From: Brachypterus glaber
Lineage: Eukaryota > Arthropoda > Insecta > Coleoptera > Kateretidae
Direction: 5' to 3'
DNA: 64,000 bases
Assembly: GCA_958510825.1 (NCBI GenBank)
Contig: OY294045.1
Span: 11,769,916 to 11,833,915 of the forward strand
Part shown: one piece after another, positions 52,957 to 63,320 of the stretch
Numbering within the stretch: position 1 is the stretch's first letter
How the letters are laid out: each line of letters opens with the position of its first letter
The notes under the pieces: generated by a model
The model's database searches: none
Seen by the model: only the letters and a program-made list of their open reading frames with translations
What the model was told of the DNA's origin: nothing
Translations under genes and position numbers: made by a program

Positions 52957-53642
52957 CCATGTCGAATGGCTTCTTTTGATTATGTTGATGTAGACCAATA
53001 TCCATAACTTAAAAATTCAAAATAGCGGAGTCAAGATGACGCATCGGTTTTTGAACCTTAAGTGTATTTGCACGAAATTAGGGCAATTTTTTTTGGAAAC
53101 GTCATAATTTTTGGAGAATTACTTAAAATTAAAGCATTTATTATGATAAAAATATGATCAACCCTAAAAATACATTTAATACCCTATTTTCGTGAAAATA
53201 AAATAATAAAACTTTTTTTATATTTATGATTTAAACTGATATTTAATATTTTCAAGTTTCAAGGTCGTTTATATTACGATACAGACACTTTATTAATTAT
53301 GTAATATATTTTTAGACATATCTGATTACAATTAAGTATATATTCTATGATTAAAAAATTTAGTTTATTTTACACATGGCTTAAGAACTTGAAATAAAGA
53401 TTTTCAGGAAAATAGGGGATTAAATGTATTTTTAGGGGTAATAATATCTTTATCATATTAAATGCTTTAATTTTAAGTATTTCTCCAAAGATAATGACTT
53501 CAAACAAAATTAGACCTAATTTTGCGCAAATACACTTAAGGTTCAAAAACCGATGAGTCATATTGACTCCGCCATTTTAAATTTTTAAGTTATGGACATT
53601 GGTTTACATCTAAATAATCAAAAAAACCATTTGATACATTGG
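52957..53642. repeat. 686-bp fold-back element
   Basis: Left arm CCCATGTCGAATGG...CTTAAGTGTATTTGC pairs with GCAAATACACTTAAG...CCATTTGATACATTGG at the right; arms of about 230 bp, loop about 190 bp. Just outside the right end is ACCACCCTAATGG, a mirror of the TAGGGTGG ends of other elements here. Confidence 0.78.
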
Positions 53643-55167
53643 TAAAAAGATCGAAAAAGAAATAAAATTTTGGACCACCCTAATGGCGCGGAATTTCTTT
53701 TTTTTTTTTAATTTTTCGTTATTTTATTCGAAATCGGCGGTATCAAAAATAGTCGTATGCAAAAATTCAGAATTTTGTTCCTGTTTTTTTCCCTGGACCA
53801 TTGTATTGGAATAAAGTAACATTTTTATGATGTAGAGTAAAAAAACAACAAAAAATACGCAATATTTTTGTTTATAAATTATTTTTAAATTAGCATAATT
53901 GCCTGTACTAAAACTTAAAAAATAAGACATGCTATTTTTTTCAGGTCAAATTCGGATTCTGTGCCTTTAAATTGATAAGAAAAATATATTTTTTTGGTTC
54001 GGGAAAAAAGTTTACACTGTGTGCTTTAATTTTATTTATTTTTCAATTATTTACTTTTTACGGATAAACTAAGCAAAATAAAAAATATATTTTTATAAAT
54101 ATTTTTGTAGAGAATTTTATAATCTACAAATTAAGACCTATAAAATTTTTACACAAATTCGATAGTTTGCCACAAATGTCATTATTTCCTGGACTTATAT
54201 CTCAAAAAATTTTCTAAGGTCAGATTCGAATTCTACATCCTCAAATTAATAAGAAAAAAGTACTTTCCGGTAGGGGCAAAAAAAAAATGGCGAGTTGTTG
54301 CCTAGTGTTATACTTTGACAGTTAAAATCAGTTAGGTTTTGTTTATATAAATTGTTGCCATCTCATCAAAATTAAACGATTTATAATTCAGTGGCATGAA
54401 ATACAAATGTGTTCCCCTTTAAACTATTGACGTTTATAAAAGTATTTCCTTTTCACACGTTGTGCAGCATAAATTAACACCATTGAATTCCAGTTCTGTA
54501 TAATCCTGTATCCAACTTCCTACCTTATTTCCTTTAGGCGTCTTAACAAACTTACTAACGAAGCTATGCACAAGCACGTTTTACAAAACTAATATAATTT
54601 ACATGTTTTATCATTTTGATAATTTCTACGAAAAATCAGTTATCAGAAACATGCAAAAAAAATTATTTTTCTTCAAGGGTACTAAAATGTTCATATTTTA
54701 TAACTGAACACACTAGTTAGAAGCGATCTATTTTTTTACAGTAAAAAAATGATTTCATTGTTGTACGGCGTAAAAAAAGTTAGTTAGCAAAACCACCACT
54801 GGCGGCAGCACTCTTTGACTTTGATGGCAGCCATACTTCAAACTTGTTTGTTTATTATGGTGGTTGACTCGAGATTCTGTGCAAAAACCTTGTGTGAAAT
54901 TGATTAAAAATGATTGAAGAAGAATATATGGTTTATACACCTACAAATCTCTCCGAAATAGCAAATGCTACATTAGACAAGTTACCATCAAAATCTTGAA
55001 AAGTGTACGATTTAGCCTACGAAAAAAATTTAAAATGAGCTAAGGAAGGTTTAAGTTTATTTCGAAAGGTTTTTATTGACCCATTTTAATAAAAAAAACA
55101 TACTTTATTACTGAAAAATTCAAAAATTAATATTTGCAAAAATATATATAGGATGACTGAAGAAAAA
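53643..55167. other. No gene seen
   Basis: Diverged direct phrases (TCAGGTCAAATTCGGATTCT near 53940, AAGGTCAGATTCGAATTCTA near 54218) suggest an old repeat. No supported coding frame. Confidence 0.4.
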
Positions 55168-55305
55168 ATAGTATGTTTCACTCAGAGGAAAAGTTCTTTT
55201 TTTACTCGTCTGTAGTTTCCGGACTCCGCTTCGCGTCGTCCGTAAATTCTACAGACTAGTAAAAAAAAGCTTCACTATTTCTCTAAGTAAAACAATATAC
55301 TATTT
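55168..55305. repeat. 138-bp hairpin with GC-rich loop
   Basis: AATAGTATGTTTCACTCAGA at left pairs with CTCTAAGTAAAACAATATACTATT-like sequence at right, and ACTCGTCTGTAG pairs with CTACAGACTAGT. The loop holds CGGACTCCGCTTCGCGTCGT, much richer in GC than its surroundings. Confidence 0.7.
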
Positions 55306-55956
55306 TACCCTACACATTAAAACACTTTTGCATGCCAAAATACCTTGTGCTGAAAAAAGTCGCACTAACAAACACTTTAAATTGAGGAATAAATTGATGT
55401 AATTCCTTATTATAATAAACCAATATTATTTGAGATAGGTCTGTTTTTACTGGAAAGAAAAAACGACACAAAAGCGCAGGCTCTGAAATATCGATATGAC
55501 GTCGTTGATGGCGCAGCCGATGACGAGCTCAAGGCAACTATGACGTCACCATTTAACCTACATTTTCTATATAGCGTCTTTACATCTTTAGATATTATTC
55601 AGGTTTATATTTCTGCCAGTATTTTGTTATATTATTCCAAATAACCTTTTTTCGAATCCTTCTTCATAAAAAATTTATTAATTTAAAATAAAAATATATT
55701 CAACAAAATACAACTAAGGGAAAACAAACTTTGGATCATAAAAGAATGCTAAATATAATATAGTAGTGTCGTGCTAATCCGAATGATGCCAGGGTTCATA
55801 CAGATAAGGGAAAACAGGGAAAAGTCAGGGAATTGAAAAGTGAAAAGGGAATTTAGCTCTTTTTGCCTAAAATATAGGGAAAATATCAAACGTCTTCAAA
55901 AAACAGGGAATTTTCGCTAACAGGTTTGTTTTTTAAATTAATTTATTATATTTTTT
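55306..55956. other. No gene seen
   Basis: Contains repeated AGGGAAAA phrases (55800-55915). No supported gene. Confidence 0.4.
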
Positions 55957-56372
55957 AATGGCGATTTCTCCCGTTAGAAAAGACAGGGACAAAAGTTCTA
56001 CCCAAAAAGGATAGAAGACATACATACACTCCCACTTCCACCCAACCAAACAAATTCTGTATTTGTTCTTTGTTGAACAAATACAATATTTACTTGGCCG
56101 GGCAAAAAGTGTAACTATATTATTTTTATTAAAGAAATTACTGGCGCCATCTAAATTTTAGTAGAATTATCTTATTCTACAGATTCACATTAGCTGTGTT
56201 CGTTCGTACCGCTCAGTGCTCAGTGATTTCCGGCCAACCAAATAAATACTGTATTTGTTGTATGAAAAACAAATACAGTATTTATTTGGTTGGCTGGAAA
56301 GTGTAGCACAAATGAGATAGAGATAGGGTAGACGTCTTTTGTTTCATAATTCTAGTTGTAGAGAGCTCCATT
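55957..56372 (+). repeat. Hairpin-rich repeat family F, copy 2
   Basis: Longer inverted relative of 44642-44978. Contains the same paired arms (AGCCAACCAAATAAATACTG and mirror) plus an extra segment at about 56120-56210 that copy 1 lacks. Lies directly against tandem repeat D. Confidence 0.75.
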
Positions 56373-56383
56373 GCGAGGTAATT

Positions 56384-56800
56384 TATTGCGTGTTCAAGTG
56401 GACCATAGACTTTTATATTCATAAAAATTTGGCCAGCGGCGGTAGAGATTTCTTACATTTCTGTGAAATTTGGAATTCTAAAACTGTTTTAAAATAAAAA
56501 TTTGTAAAAAAATTGCTTGTGACACTAGGGCTTTCTTACATTTTCTTATTTAAGATTGTAAAACTTACCCCTGAAATTTTGAAATTCCTAAAAATTTTCG
56601 CTTGCGCCGCTTGAGCTTTCTTGCATTTTTTTAAAGTTTAGAGTAACAAAACTGTTTAAAAATTAAAATAGACCAACAAAAAAATTTTGCTCTCTAGGGC
56701 TCTCTTACTTTTTTTATTTAGGTTTCTAGAACTTAAACGTGAAGTTCGTGAAAATTTTAGCCTGCGGCGCTAGAGTTTCTTACATTTTTGTAAACTTTTA
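56384..56800 (-). repeat. Tandem repeat family D, inverted locus
   Basis: Starts ATTGCGTGTTCAAGTGGACC, the mirror of the right edge at 15879, and contains four to five units with CTAGGGCTTTCTTACATTTT-type cores. Not interrupted by the 1.5-kb element found in the other locus. Confidence 0.72.
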
Positions 56801-57247
56801 ACTCATATAAACGCCTTCGCCAAAATTGTAAATATTTCCAATTTTGGCGAAGTCGTCAGGGGTTTTTTTACCCCTCCCCTTCTCGTAAAGTATCACACCG
56901 GCACTGAATCCTCTCCACTATATGTCACATCACATTAAAATGCAATTATGTATACACAAGGATACAATAGATTAAAAAATTATACCAGTGCTAGCACCAA
57001 GTTTCTGGACCGCCCATACGAGCGACCTACTTTATGGACGCCCCCTTATTTTCTTAAAGAATTTATTAAAATATAAATTTTCAAAAAAAATGAACCAGAA
57101 ATTTTTACGTTTTAAACATGTTTAGCACCCAAAACTCCCATTATAATATCTAAATACTTGTAAAACATTGAACCTTCTGGTCCAAATGGTCAAACTTTAT
57201 CAAACAAAAAAAAATGAGCCATAATACCCAGGTAGGAGTTTTGCAAA
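56801..57247. other. No gene seen
   Basis: No supported feature. Confidence 0.4.
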
Positions 57248-57294
57248 TTTAAAAGGTTAATAAAGGTAGTATTTTTTCTCCTATTTTCTTTATT

Positions 57295-57345
57295 AATATT
57301 GAAACATGTTTCGAAGTGCTTAGTTCACTTCATCTTCAGCCCGAG
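57295..57345 (-). ncRNA. Hammerhead-like motif, left arm (degenerate)
   Basis: Minus strand: CUGAAGA, extra U, stem II GAAGUG/CACUUC, GAAA, palindromic stem III ACAUGU, then U; the expected stem I strand does not pair. Confidence 0.4.
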
Positions 57346-58017
57346 ACTAAAAAAAAAATGAAATATGAGACATTTACATAAGAAAAATTGAACTTTAAAA
57401 ATACTTACAAAAATAAAACAAGATTTGTCAACTTAATATACAAAAATGTACAAATTCAGACGGGTCACAGTGTATAAACATAAACATGTATCTACATTGA
57501 TACGGAATATAAGACATGAATAAATTAAATAAATAAACTAGACAGACATTATGACATTTACAGGTTATGTTGTGACTAATGAACCGCAAGTTTAATTCGT
57601 TGTGTTGTTCTAAGTGTGTTTGTTGGGAAACTTCAGTACAGGTAACTAATTTGAGGGGAAGGTTTAACTTCTGATATTTATGTGGGAGTCAAACTTAATT
57701 TGTGCATTAACGATATACCCTGGATTCCTTTTTGCTGCTTTTCCTATTTCTAGCTTCTGCAAGCCGTCCAGAATATATTCGTTGTTCGTACACCTTAAAA
57801 TAGTAACACACTTAGAACAACACAACGAATTAAACTTGCGGTTCATTAGCCACAATATAACCTGTAAATGTCATAATGTCTGTCTAGTTTATTTATTTAA
57901 TTTATTCATGTCTTATATTCCGTATCAATGTAGATACAAATCTTGTTTTATTTTTGTAAGTATTTTTAAAGTTCAATTTTTTATGTAAATGTCTCATATT
58001 TCATTTTTATTTTAGTC

Positions 58018-58063
58018 TCGGGCTGAAGATGAAGTGAACTAAGCACTTCGAAACATGTGCCCA
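58018..58063 (+). ncRNA. Hammerhead-like motif, right arm (position 17 is G)
   Basis: CUGAAGA (58023-58029), extra U, stem II GAAGUG/CACUUC, GAAA, stem III ACAUGU, then G58059 where A, C or U is needed; stem I GGG/CCC. Probably inactive. Confidence 0.42.
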
Positions 58064-58113
58064 TATTAATAAAGAAAATAGGAGAAAAAAGACTACCTTT
58101 ATTAACCTTTTAA

Positions 58114-59120
58114 AAAAAAATGGTTCATTACAACACTTTCTCCTCAGGCGAAAGTAAAAACGTTTCTTTTATTCTGACTCATATTTTTTATAGTGTAACT
58201 ATGTAAAATGGGCCCGAAACTGCGCTTGCGGCGCGAAAACAAGGCTACGGATTGGCATAAAGAGAAAAGGTCAAAGTTCAACCAGATGTTCGTTGTAAAG
58301 GTTGGTCAGAGTAATCTTTTAAAGAACGGTTCAGGGTTAAATTGATAAAGTTTTTTAATAACGGAAAAAAGACTTCTCAATAATGGAATGGTATTGTTTA
58401 CAACAAGATATCTGTTTGATGAAACATTTATAAAATACACGGAAAAACCTAATGTGCACACATAAAAGTAACAACACTGGCTCACAAAAAAATACTGCTG
58501 CCAACAAAATAATACTTTCCCCTATAAAATCAAAAACGAAAAAAAAAAAAAAATTAAAAAAATTTCTTTTTTCAAAAAGTTTTTTTTTTTTCAAAAAAGT
58601 TACTTTTTTCGTAAAACGAAAAATAAAAAGAAAAAGAATTTAAAAATAAAAATTGTTTACCCCTTACCCCAATCCGATTTATTTACCAAAAACAATCCCA
58701 GCCTAGAACTTTGGATAATCAACCTATGGTCCAAATTTGAAGTCTTTAGCCGGAAGCGTTCTTGAGTTATCGTAGTCGAAAATTTCCTGGACACAAAGAC
58801 CGACAGACCGACCGACAGACAGGATTTTTTTGACGGAAATCATATGTTTTAGACATAAATCGTGCAGAAACGTAAAAAAGGCAATAAAAAATTTTCGAAG
58901 TTTTTTTACTAACGCAAGACTTTCCTTAGGGAAAGTAATTAGTTTGCTTTTAACAGGACTATATTGACTGACACAAAGGACCTCGCTTCCTTTTTTTTAA
59001 AAAGTGATTTGGATTAGATTTACTTAAATTTTGGGTATATATAATATAATATAAAAAGTGGTTTCGGTAAGATTTACTATGCTCTAACAGGACCGCACTA
59101 AGGATCGTGTGATTTATTTT
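58114..59120. other. No gene seen; GACC-tract repeat
   Basis: 58660-58860 carries a GACAGACCGACCGACAGAC tract in the same style as the other GTCC-tract repeats. CAAAGGACCTCGCT at 58975 is shared with 43195. A and T runs at 58540-58630 give spurious frames. Confidence 0.5.
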
Positions 59121-59387
59121 ATTATACATTTTTGTTTAACCTCGTACTATTCTACTTAATTAAGCATCTCCTAAGTCCAGGACTTGTGTGGGCTAGTAGT
59201 AGAGGAAACCACCGGCTTTAATTGACTTTCGAACCAATTTATAGGGAGTGTCCGCTTCACTTACGCCTTCGTCAAATTTCAATTATTAATTAACTGAAAA
59301 AAGCAAATCGGTGAGAATCGAACTCACGCTATTTTGGGTAGTAAAATCGTCAAGTACGACGCTGTAGTCCACTACACCAATCCTCCC
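59121..59387 (-). repeat. tRNA-derived SINE, second copy
   Basis: Reverse complement of the SINE at 17457-17722: GGGAGGATTGGTGTAGTGG head at the right edge, B box GAGTTCGATTCTCACC, body and AGTACGAGGTTAAA end. Moderate divergence from copy 1. Confidence 0.85.
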
Positions 59388-59935
59388 AATTTCTCTCAAT
59401 TTTGTTATATAATATAATTAAATAATATTTGTTTTGTTACATAAACAATTAAAGAATAGTGAATAAAACTTACTTTAAGGGTCATTCTATTAACGATTGC
59501 TAAACAGTTTTCTTTGTGTGTGCTTTGTGAAAAATTTGGCGGTGTATGTATCCATAATTTTTAATGTATTTTTTAATATAAAACTAAAACTACCTACATA
59601 GCTTCCCAGAAGCGAAATTAAAAACCGATATTCCTAGATATATTCAGCTGGAATATATTAAGTTTATAATTTAAAGTTTGCTTGTATTGTTGGTAATACT
59701 GGTTTAAATTAAAAATTTAAATTTTAGAAGAATTTACAACACTCACTTTATTAAATCTCGCTTTAAATTGAATTCAAATTATAACATTTAATAACTTTTT
59801 AAATGGTGTATTATTTTTTTAAAACAAACCATTTTTCTTCGATTTAAATTTGAAGCTGGATTTTGATGAAATTTGCATACCAGATTTTTTATTTAACTTG
59901 TCTAGACAATGCCTATCCAATTGGTTTTGAATTAT
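59388..59935. other. No gene seen
   Basis: No supported feature. Confidence 0.4.
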
Positions 59936-60056
59936 TTTAAACTAAACGGAAAAAGTAAAAACTTACTCTATGGATACTTAAAATTTGGATCAAAAAATTG
60001 CAACGCAGAAAATATTTACCCAAAAGTAAGTTTTTACTTTTTCCGTTTAGTTTAAA
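59936..60056. repeat. 121-bp element with perfect 31-bp inverted ends
   Basis: 59936-59966 (TTTAAACTAAACGGAAAAAG and 11 further bases) is exactly mirrored by 60026-60056. TTAA occurs at both edges, which fits a TTAA target but is also part of the arms. Non-coding MITE or hairpin. Confidence 0.75.
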
Positions 60057-60212
60057 TCTAAAGATCAATTTTTTTTTTTTTGAAATATCGTGATGTAAAA
60101 TTCTTTAGCAAAGAATTTGCATATTAATGCATTTGATGTAAATAGGTTAGTAATTTGACCATACATATTAAAAACAAAAATTCTAATTGTTACAGTTTAT
60201 TGTTACTGGTTG

Positions 60213-60412
60213 NNNNNNNNNNNNNNNNNNNNNNNNNNNNNNNNNNNNNNNNNNNNNNNNNNNNNNNNNNNNNNNNNNNNNNNNNNNNNNNNNNNNNNNN
60301 NNNNNNNNNNNNNNNNNNNNNNNNNNNNNNNNNNNNNNNNNNNNNNNNNNNNNNNNNNNNNNNNNNNNNNNNNNNNNNNNNNNNNNNNNNNNNNNNNNNN
60401 NNNNNNNNNNNN
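60213..60412. other. Assembly gap (200 N)
   Basis: Exactly 200 unresolved bases, the usual size of a placeholder gap. Confidence 1.
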
Positions 60413-60572
60413 ACATAGAACAAACATCTTAGGGAAATTTTTAGCACTTGGGTTTTAGATAGGACATTTCTTTTCAGTAGGAACATGGGGCTAGTGTAAA
60501 GCAATACAATGGTGTGCTTATCTCAAAAAGTGAATTTTTGCAGATAAGACAACTTGTCTTAGCAGGGCAGAA
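60413..60572 (+). repeat. Right part of the 25012-25506 MITE family
   Basis: Matches 25355-25506 through ATGGTGTGCTTATCT and TTGTCTTAGCAGGGC. The left part would lie in the assembly gap. Confidence 0.75.
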
Positions 60573-60802
60573 TATTAAGATTAAATTATAACATTCTAAT
60601 ATTTTAAACCGAATTTCTACTCTAAAAACTTGAAATTTACGCTTAATTTACTTTAATTTACGATGACGACGTAAAACTTTAAAATCTAATTTAAAAAAAA
60701 ACAATTTTATTTTAATGAAATCCGGCTATTTTTTACAGTTTCTTTTAAAATTCTGGTGCCAATAGCCAAAAACTAAATTGCATAACATTTTTTTAGTATA
60801 GT

Positions 60803-60900
60803 TCTATCCTCTTTAGCAGAAACGCCGTAAAAGGAGATAGGAATACAGTCGAGTAAAAATCGACATCTGCATTTTCTGCGTTTCTGCTAAGAAGGATAGA
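60803..60900. repeat. Inverted repeat around TTTAGCAGAAACGC
   Basis: TATCCTCTTTAGCAGAAACGC near 60807 pairs with GCGTTTCTGCTAAGAAGGAT near 60878; total span about 97 bp. Confidence 0.6.
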
Positions 60901-60962
60901 GTTTATGTCGCTTAAACTAGTTTTGGAGATAAAATTTAATAAAGATTTCTTTTTCTTTATAC

Positions 60963-61483
60963 ACTTAGATCCTGCAATTAGTATAATAACCAATTAAATA
61001 ATGTGGCAGTTATTTTCAATTACGTTCACGAGAATCGACGGGGAATCATTAATTTTAGTTTTTCTGCAGAACATTTTTCATCGTAGTTTTTAATATATTA
61101 CTGTTTTCTCGCGAAGCTGGAAAATTTAGATTTACAATCTAGATTGTAAATCCACATTTTCTGGTTCGCTTAAATTCTAAATAATTGTTGTCATAGAATG
61201 GATTCATTATTTTTAATTTATGAATAATGTAGTCAATAAATTATATGAAAATTCACATACCTCCTTTATGCACTAAGATTCTGCAATTAGTATAATAACC
61301 AATTAAATATTGTAACAATTATTTTCAATTACATTCAAAAGTCCAAACGAAAATTGACAAAGAATCAATAATGTTAGTTTTCCTGCAGAAAATTTATTGT
61401 CGTAGTTTTTAATATATTAACATTTTCTAGCGAAGCTGAAAAATGTAGATTTACAATCTAAAATGTAAATACTTATTTCCTGC
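60963..61483 (+). repeat. Tandem repeat family K, two units of about 300 bp
   Basis: CTGCAATTAGTATAATAACC at about 60972 recurs at 61272, followed in both by TTATTTTCAATTAC, a CTGCAGAA phrase and CGTAGTTTTTAATATATTA. A more diverged unit lies at 62850-63180 and a short piece at 63470. The array is interrupted by the LINE at 61484 and by the fold-back at 62061. Confidence 0.72.
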
Positions 61484-61985
61484 TTTACCTATATTGGGTG
61501 TTACAAGGAAGCAGGTAAAGACCGCTCTCGATGAGCTAAAGGAGCAATGGAGGGCGGTCGACGGTTGCCGGCAAGCTAGGGACTTCCTGGCTGGCCCAAG
61601 CAAATCAAAGACCGACTGGTTGCTGGAAGAACTGCACTCAGACAACTTGTAGGGGTCCTCAGGGGCCACTGCAAGCTAAGGAAGCACCTGGCAACAAATT
61701 CAAGAGAGTCCGCTATGCCCAGAGTGCGGAGAGGATGAAACATCCTCTCATTACTTAGCCGAGTGTGTCAGATACGACAGGATCAGGTTGCAAGTCTTTG
61801 AAACTCAAAGACTCAACCAAGAGGAACTAAGAGATCTCCCCTGGGCCAATATCCTGACCTTTATTGAAAGGACGGGCAGGTTCAAGGAGGACTCAAATTA
61901 GTAAATGGCTGGGATTGCCTGGGGTGACAAAAAGGGCCAGAAATGGCCTAGTTGTCCGGCTTTGGCCAACCCAAAAAATTTACTA
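61484..61985 (+). pseudogene. 5'-truncated LINE, C-terminal part with zinc motif
   Basis: GC-rich against its surroundings. Reading frames give ALDELKEQWRAVDGCRQARD, then after a one-base loss near 61647 GVLRGHCKLRKHL, then after another shift CPECGEDETSSHYLAEC with a CX2C...HX4C zinc motif, and a tail DLPWANILTFIERTG ending at TAG 61899-61901. This is the C-terminus found after the RNase H region in R1/I/jockey-type LINEs. A short UTR ends in an ACT repeat tail (61978-61992). At least two frameshifts; inactive. Confidence 0.85.
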
Positions 61986-62060
61986 CTACTACTAAAGATG
62001 AAGTTCAATAGTTAAATTATGCTTTATACGCTTTGCTTTTTGTTTCATGCTATGTATTAC

Positions 62061-62696
62061 TAGGGTGGACCTTATTTTCTTTTATTGTTTTAAAATTTTC
62101 ATTCTGGTGTATCTAGAACATCCTGAACATATGAGGGTGATCAAACTTCTCTAAGGGTCTCAATTGGACCCCTGAAATCGTGAAATTAAGCAAAAATCTT
62201 AAAAAATCGTTCAAAATGGACTGTAGTTTTTGTATCAGTGGAAAATGTAAAAGCCTTGAAATCTTAATTTTTCCTTTTGAGTGTACAAAATTATGAGCTA
62301 AATTTCAAAAATCATCAGAAGATTCTATCAGATGCCGAACGAAAATCCGGCAAAGTTACCCCTAAAACACCAAATTTGACGAATTTCCACCATAAATGTG
62401 AGAAACGCTAAAAAAGTATTTCAAAAATTTGTCAAATTTAGTGTTTTAGGGGCAACTTTGGCAGATTTTCGGCACCTGATATATTTTGATCATTTTAAAG
62501 GAACAAATTAAGATTTTAAGGCTTTTAAAATTTCCTCTGATACAGCCCATTATCAACGAGTTTTCACGATTTTTGCGTAATTTCACGATTTTAGTGGTCC
62601 AATTGGGACCCTTAGTAAAGTTTGATCACCCTCATATTTTCAAGATGTTTCAGAATGAAAATTTCACAATATTACAAAAAAATAAGGTCGACCCTA
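62061..62696. mobile_element. 636-bp fold-back transposon with 9-bp target duplication
   Basis: TAGGGTGGACCTTATTTT at the left is mirrored by AAAATAAGGTCGACCCTA at the right; arms of about 300 bp pair throughout with a short centre near 62390-62420. Flanks are ATGTATTAC (62052-62060) and ATGCATTAC (62697-62705), eight of nine bases equal. Long inverted repeats with 9-bp duplication are typical of MULE-type or Foldback-type elements. It interrupts repeat K. Confidence 0.82.
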
Positions 62697-62705
62697 ATGC
62701 ATTAC

Positions 62706-63235
62706 ATATGACTACTGTGACTACATAGTATGTAGTCAACTTGATTTGACTCAAGAGTCGGTACAATTGACCAAAAATAAGTATGGGTTAAAATGTTTTA
62801 TTAATTCTACGACAATGGACATAGCTCCTTCATACACGAGGTCCTGGGACCACAGCTGTAAAGAGTATAATAATTAATTAATTAAATAAATAATGTAGCA
62901 GTTATTTTTAATTACTACAAGAATTAACTAAGAATTACTAATTTTAGTTTTTTGTTAATTTTATTTTCTATCATAATTTTTAAAATATTGCTACTTTCGA
63001 ATGTAGCTGACAAATGCAGATTAAATTTTAAATAAGTGTTTTGATATAATGGATTTATTATTTATAATTTATGAATGAAATAGCCAATAAAAACGAAAGA
63101 TATAGCTCAGAAATGAAATTATGCTTCATACGCGTCTGTTTCCATTTCATGCTATGTAGTCAACTTGATTTAACCCAAGAGTACATTTGACGAAAAAGAA
63201 GTATTGGATTAAAAGTTTTATTAATTAAACGAACA
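62706..63235 (+). repeat. Diverged repeat K unit
   Basis: Shares ATAATGTAGCAGTTATTTT and TCATGCTATGTAGTCAACTT-type phrases with the units to the left; the last phrase occurs at 62735 and 63150, showing partial duplication. Confidence 0.5.
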
Positions 63236-63320
63236 TATTATTGATTTATTTGAAACATACAGTGTCATGGAGAGCTCCAAATAAGCATACGCTTGTGCTA
63301 GGGGCTCTCCATTAATTTTG
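63236..63320 (-). repeat. LINE 3' tail fragment, second copy
   Basis: Matches 40905-41010: AGAGCTCCAAATAAGCATAC followed by GGCTCTCCATTAATTTTGAA. Confidence 0.6.

Larger units (their letters stand above)
57248..58113. repeat. 866-bp palindrome with opposed hammerhead-like cores
   Basis: Edges TTTAAAAGGTTAATAAAGG and its mirror. Arms of about 370 bp; the left has an extra stretch of about 60 bp near 57430-57490. The centre is at about 57640-57780. The two short frames at 57664-57988 are inside the arms and not genes. Confidence 0.85.

Noticed and set aside
57664..57988. Frames of 63 and 102 codons on opposite strands
   Set aside because: Both lie inside the arms of the palindrome 57248-58113 and mirror each other.
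60155..60504. Several frames across the gap
   Set aside because: They consist mainly of unresolved bases.
61451..61669. 72-codon minus-strand frame
   Set aside because: Antisense of the plus-strand LINE C-terminus at 61484-61985.
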